Source: Aestuariibius insulae
GTDB taxonomy: Bacteria; Pseudomonadota; Alphaproteobacteria; Rhodobacterales; Rhodobacteraceae
DNA length: 64,000 nt
NCBI RefSeq assembly: GCF_040783535.2
Contig: NZ_JBFONW020000002.1
Coordinates: 186,001-250,000 of the forward strand
Reading direction: 5' to 3'
Part shown: one piece after another, positions 60,914-64,000 of the stretch
Numbering within the stretch: position 1 is the first letter of the stretch
Layout of the letters: every line of letters starts with the position of its first letter
Made by a program: the position numbers and the translations under genes
Notes under the pieces: generated by a model
What the model was told of the DNA's origin: nothing
What the model saw: the letters and a program-made list of their open reading frames with translations, nothing else
The model's database searches: none

Positions 60914-61990
60914 TCACCTGTGGTTCGTGAAGGTGAAGGCGGCCTGGATCGCGTACATGAGCCGGTCGAGGAGGAAGCCGATCACGCCGATGGTCAGAAC
61001 CGCGACCATGATCTTGGCGAGCGACTGGCTGGAGCCGTTCTGGAACTCGTCCCAGACGAATTTGCCCAGACCGGGGTTCTGCGCCAGCATCTCGGCGGCG
61101 ATCAGGACCATCCAGCCGACCCCCAGCGACAGGCGCAGGCCGGTGAAGATCAGCGGCAGGGCAGAGGGCAGGACCAGCTTGGTGATCTTGGTCCATGTGC
61201 CCATCTTTAGGACCTTGGAGACGTTGACGAGGTCCTTGTCGATACTGGCCACCCCGAGCGCAGTGTTGATTAGCGTCGGCCAGAGCGAGCAGAGCGTGAC
61301 GGTGATAGCAGAGATCAGGAAGGATTTGGCGAAGAGCCCGTCATTGGTTGCGTAGACCGCCGAGACGATCATGGTGACGATCGGCAGCCAAGCGAGAGGG
61401 CTGACCGGTTTGAAAATCTGGATCAGCGGATTGAGGGCGGCATTTGCTGTTCTTGAAAGACCGGCTGCGATCCCCAATGGCACAGCCACCACCGTCGCGA
61501 TGAGAAAGCCGAAGAAGACGGTCGCGATAGAGGTCCTGATCTGCTGGTAATAGGTCGGTGCGCCCGTATAGGCCCGTTCGACCGGCTCCTGACCATTGGC
61601 CACGCGCCGTTCATTGAGCGTGACAACCTGCTCTTGAAATCTCTCGCGGCTTTCGCCTTTTCTGACGGCATCTTCGTGAAGATTCACGGCCTGCTCCCAG
61701 ACCTGCATAGGACCGGGGACGGCCCCCAGGGAGGTCTGGACCTGCGGGGCGAGAATAGCCCAAAGAGAGAGGAACCCTACGATAGCCACGAGAGGGACCC
61801 CAAGAAGGCGCCAGATTTCTCCGACCTGGGCTTTGGGATTGTCACCGGCGGCGGCCTTGAAGACCGGTGTGAGCCATCCGAGGCCGAGCACGGTAAACCA
61901 CTTGTCAGCCTTGTTTATGCGGGTGAACCAGATAGCACGACGGGCGTCGCGGGCCTGCTCATCTAGAATATTGGGGTCAATTGCGGTCAT
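60914..61990 (-). CDS. nrtB: nitrate ABC transporter permease NrtB
   Basis: 358-residue inner-membrane permease. After a long N-terminal part there are about six membrane segments with the BPD-type EAA motif GTWTKITKLVLPSALPLIFTGLRLSLGVGWMVLIAAEML. The N-terminal segment GVPLVAIVGFLSLWAILAPQVQ and the ERFQEQVVTLNERRVANGQEP insert are typical of nitrate/sulfonate/taurine permeases in nas operons. It lies between the binding protein and the ATPase genes. Confidence 0.93.
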   Translation of the reverse strand: MTAIDPNILDEQARDARRAIWFTRINKADKWFTVLGLGWLTPVFKAAAGDNPKAQVGEIWRLLGVPLVAIVGFLSLWAILAPQVQTSLGAVPGPMQVWEQAVNLHEDAVRKGESRERFQEQVVTLNERRVANGQEPVERAYTGAPTYYQQIRTSIATVFFGFLIATVVAVPLGIAAGLSRTANAALNPLIQIFKPVSPLAWLPIVTMIVSAVYATNDGLFAKSFLISAITVTLCSLWPTLINTALGVASIDKDLVNVSKVLKMGTWTKITKLVLPSALPLIFTGLRLSLGVGWMVLIAAEMLAQNPGLGKFVWDEFQNGSSQSLAKIMVAVLTIGVIGFLLDRLMYAIQAAFTFTNHR

Positions 61991-62071
61991 GGTTTGCCCT
62001 GCCTGTGATGCAATCCGTGCGGTTGGTTCGGCCGCCCCGCGAGAGGGCGCAAGGCGGCCGGATCGCGATGC

Positions 62072-63436
62072 CTAGCCCTGAACTTCGGAACCGACGACGA
62101 TTTGCTCGCCCTTCAGCCCGATCGGCAGACTGTCGAGATAAGCGTTGGGACTCCGGCCATCATAGGGGATGCCGTCGATGATATCCTCGGACGGCGTGGC
62201 GGCCTTGTAGCCGTCGCTGTCCCAAGGGAAGTCGGCTTCGTTGGCGAGGCCTTCGTCAACCAAAAGACGCGCGGCTTCGAGGTAGATCTCCGGCTTGTAT
62301 ACATCGCGGGCAACCTCATTGTACCAAGCGTCGGATTTAGGCTCGGCGATCTGGCCCCAGCGGCGCATCTGCGTGAGATACCAGACGGCGTCCGAATAGA
62401 ACGGATAGGTGGCGTTGTAGCGGAAGAAGACATTGAAGTCCGGGATCTCGCGAACGTCTCCCTTCTCGAACTCGAAGGTGCCGGTCATGGAATTGGCAAT
62501 CACCTCGGCATCGGCGCCCACATATTCGGGCCGGGACAGCATCTCGACCGCGTCCTCGCGATTGGCATTGTCATTCTCGTCCAGCCAGATCGCAGCACGG
62601 ATCAGCGCCTTGGTCACCGCAAGCGTGGTATTGGGGTACTCCTCAGCGAACTCTGCCGTGATGCCGAAGACCTTTTCGGGATTGTTCTTCCAGATCTGGT
62701 AATCGGTGATAACCGGCACGCCGATCCCCTTGAAGACGGCCTGCTGGTTCCAGGGCTCGCCCACACAATAGCCGTGGATCGTGCCAGCCTCGAGCGTGGC
62801 TGGCATCTGCGGTGGTGGTGTTACTGAAAGGAGCACATCGGCGCCGATTTGACCGGTGATGTCCTGGGGACTGTAAAACCCGGGATGCAGACCACCAGCA
62901 GCAAGCCAGTAGCGCAGCTCGTAATTGTGGGTCGAGACCGGGAAGACCATGCCCATGTTGAAGGACTTGCCCTCCGAGTTGAACTGCTCGACCACTGGTA
63001 CCAATGCTTCGGCGGAAATCGGGTGTTGTGGGCGGCCATCTTCCATCGTCGGGATGCTCGGCTTCATCATCGCCCAGACCTCATTGGAAACGGTGATACC
63101 GTTGCCATTCAGATCCATTGAGAAAGGCGTAATTATATGCGCCTCGGTGCCGAAGCCGATCGTGGCAGCCAACGGCTGTCCGGCCAGCATATGCGCGCCA
63201 TCAAGTTGGCCGTCGATGACGCCGTCAAGCAGGACCTTCCAGTTCGCCTGCGCCTCAAGCGTCACGAAAAGGCCTTCGTCGAGAAAATAGCCCTGCTCGT
63301 ACGCCACGGCCAGCGGAGCCATGTCGGTCAGTTTGATGAAGCCGAAGGTCAGCTCGTCCTTTTCAAGCTCGAGCATCTGCGCAGAGGCGCTGGTGCCTGT
63401 GACAACCGCGAATGCGGCGCTCAATAGATATCTCAT
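62072..63436 (-). CDS. nrtA: nitrate ABC transporter substrate-binding protein NrtA
   Basis: 454 residues with a signal peptide (MRYLLSAAFAVVTGTSASAQ). The mature protein belongs to the CmpA/NrtA family: KDELTFGFIKLTDMAPLAVAYEQGYFLDEGLFVTLEAQANWKVLLDGVIDGQLDGAHMLAGQPL near the N-terminus and HGYCVGEPWNQQAVFKGIGVPVITDYQIW. Captures nitrate in the periplasm. First gene after the attenuator leader; AGGGGA precedes the ATG by nine bases. Confidence 0.93.
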   Translation of the reverse strand: MRYLLSAAFAVVTGTSASAQMLELEKDELTFGFIKLTDMAPLAVAYEQGYFLDEGLFVTLEAQANWKVLLDGVIDGQLDGAHMLAGQPLAATIGFGTEAHIITPFSMDLNGNGITVSNEVWAMMKPSIPTMEDGRPQHPISAEALVPVVEQFNSEGKSFNMGMVFPVSTHNYELRYWLAAGGLHPGFYSPQDITGQIGADVLLSVTPPPQMPATLEAGTIHGYCVGEPWNQQAVFKGIGVPVITDYQIWKNNPEKVFGITAEFAEEYPNTTLAVTKALIRAAIWLDENDNANREDAVEMLSRPEYVGADAEVIANSMTGTFEFEKGDVREIPDFNVFFRYNATYPFYSDAVWYLTQMRRWGQIAEPKSDAWYNEVARDVYKPEIYLEAARLLVDEGLANEADFPWDSDGYKAATPSEDIIDGIPYDGRSPNAYLDSLPIGLKGEQIVVGSEVQG

Positions 63437-63474
63437 TGGGTCTGTTCCCCTGGCTGGATCGCGCCGTAGCGCAA

Positions 63475-63535
63475 CAACAAAAAAGCCGCCTGACCATCCT
63501 GCGCCTGATTGGCGTCGGAAGGGTCGAGCGGCTTT
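63475..63535 (-). terminator. attenuator terminator in the nas leader
   Basis: On the minus strand a long hairpin is formed by AAAGCCGC (63535-63528) and GCGGCTTT (63489-63482), with inner pairs GACC/GGTC and CGCC/GGCG, followed by TTTTTTGTTGTT. It lies between nasS and nrtA, 38 bases before the nrtA start, and would stop transcription unless relieved. This matches the NasS/NasT antitermination scheme. Confidence 0.82.
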
Positions 63536-63566
63536 GCTCGGTCTGCCCTGTAATGGGTATGGAAAG

Positions 63567-63584
63567 GAGAACGCCGTTGCTCTC
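63567..63584 (-). promoter_or_regulatory. ANTAR-type hexaloop hairpin in the nas leader
   Basis: The minus-strand RNA forms GAGAGC-AACGGC-GUUCUC: a 6-bp stem (one G-U) closing a six-base loop with A at position 1 and G at position 4. That is the loop signature recognised by ANTAR antiterminators such as NasT/NasR. It lies about 30 bases upstream of the terminator. The usual motif has two such hairpins; the partner is less clear here. Confidence 0.72.
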
Positions 63585-63608
63585 TACTCTGAATTTGAGA
63601 AGGCACGC

Positions 63609-63632
63609 CGCGGAAGTGCAAGCGTCTCCGCG
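63609..63632 (-). promoter_or_regulatory. second leader hairpin upstream of the ANTAR loop
   Basis: Perfect 6-bp stem CGCGGA / TCCGCG with a 12-base loop. By position it could be the first hairpin of the ANTAR recognition element, but I do not see a clean six-base A-x-x-G loop in it. It is flanked on one side by CAGGGCAGAC, a 10-base sequence repeated exactly once more in the leader (63541-63550 and 63632-63641 as the plus-strand complement). Confidence 0.45.
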
Positions 63633-63668
63633 TCTGCCCTGATAAATTTCTGCGCTGCGGCACCTTTG

Positions 63669-63685
63669 AGGGCAGTGAATGCCCT
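63669..63685 (-). terminator. hairpin after nasS
   Basis: Perfect 6-bp stem AGGGCA / TGCCCT with a 5-base loop, nine bases after the nasS stop on the minus strand. No T run follows. It may be a weak nasS terminator or part of the leader fold. Confidence 0.4.
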
Positions 63686-63693
63686 AATTTTAG

Positions 63694-64000
63694 TCAGTCT
63701 GATGTGACTGGATCAAAAACTCGACCGTCGAAGAACCGGTTTTCACCAAGGAGAAGACGGCCGCTTTGAGCGGCGACGGCGGTTCCTTCGGCGATTCCCC
63801 CCTCAATTTTTTCGGAGGCGCCAGGCAATACTGCACCTGCTCCTGCCAAAGCGCGCCGGTAAAGATCGGTTCGGAACACAGCGCGGGCCGGGTCGCTCAC
63901 TCCGTCCCGGTCCAGGCCAAGCCGGGCCGCCATCTGGCGGGCGATCCAAGCGCCTTGGCTCTTCCACGGGAAATTCGCAGCACCGTGATAGAACTCGACG
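63694..64000 (-). CDS. nasS: NasS-like nitrate sensor, C-terminal part (cut by window edge)
   Basis: About 100 C-terminal codons of a CmpA/NrtA-family protein; the frame is open to the right edge. The visible part starts VEFYHGAANFPWKSQGAWIARQM and continues GVSDPARAVFRTDLYRRALAGAGAVLPGAS. It is distinct from NrtA at 62072-63436. Its place upstream of an attenuator with an ANTAR hairpin indicates NasS, the cytoplasmic nitrate sensor that holds the antiterminator NasT until nitrate binds. A second uptake binding protein is the alternative; the absence or presence of a signal peptide lies outside the window. Confidence 0.75.
   Translation of the reverse strand, partial: VEFYHGAANFPWKSQGAWIARQMAARLGLDRDGVSDPARAVFRTDLYRRALAGAGAVLPGASEKIEGGIAEGTAVAAQSGRLLLGENRFFDGRVFDPVTSD

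Overview
The window is a chromosomal stretch of an alphaproteobacterium of the order Rhodobacterales (Roseobacter/Rhodobacter group). Indicators are the trgA-trgB-cysK tellurite-resistance cluster, a CckA hybrid kinase, an isc/suf operon headed by a Rhodobacterales-type IscR without the canonical cysteine triad, a GAAC-N7-GAAC LexA box before recA, and ribosomal and housekeeping proteins of alphaproteobacterial type. It is mostly core genome. I saw no insertion sequence, phage, integrase or CRISPR array.

Layout. 0-7 kb: the 3' end of a DNA photolyase, then cfa, trgA, a trgB interrupted by one in-frame TAG, cysK and a large DUF3772/MscS channel, followed by tRNA-Ser(GGA). 7-16.5 kb: a RACo-like ferredoxin/ASKHA protein on the minus strand, then guaB, an RsmB-type rRNA methyltransferase, cckA, a sulfotransferase-like gene and LexA-controlled recA. 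16.6-27.3 kb: a BASS-family transporter, alaS (with a high-GC middle), a DUF1330 gene, typA, a Hint-domain protein, tRNA-Leu(UAG), tig, a 0.5 kb gene-free stretch lying between two converging terminators, and the rpsF-rpsR-rplI operon. 27.5-31 kb: small envelope proteins (membrane protein, OB-fold protein, YceI) and a cytochrome b561-YceI fusion.

30.9-33.8 kb holds zinc uptake: zur-znuC-znuB diverging from znuA, with a palindromic Zur box between them. 33.8-38.5 kb: an MscS channel, icd, a flavodoxin-like gene with a translationally coupled tiny lipoprotein, a GNAT fusion and an alpha/beta hydrolase. 38.5-47.9 kb: the Fe-S assembly operon iscR - cysteine desulfurase - sufB - three small genes - sufC - sufD - two YIP1-family membrane proteins - sufS, followed by tRNA-Arg(CCG).

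48.2-51.75 kb is a second, less familiar zinc locus resembling the Vibrio zrg system: a second Fur-family regulator, a His-rich ZrgA/DUF2796 periplasmic protein, an ABC ATPase, an FtsX-like permease and a DUF3299 protein. It is preceded by an operator closely resembling the one at znuA. 51.9-64 kb is an assimilatory nitrate/nitrite operon on the minus strand: nasS (cut by the window edge), an attenuator leader with an ANTAR-type hexaloop hairpin and terminator, nrtA, nrtB, a fused two-domain ATPase, a single-domain globin, nirB, nirD, nasA and cysG (siroheme for NirB). Most of this operon is markedly richer in GC than its surroundings.

The strongest items for follow-up are the Zrg-like zinc locus with its shared operator and second Fur protein, the nas antitermination leader, the nonsense codon in trgB, the terminator-bounded non-coding stretch at 25.4-25.9 kb, and the compositional mosaics in alaS and the nitrate operon.
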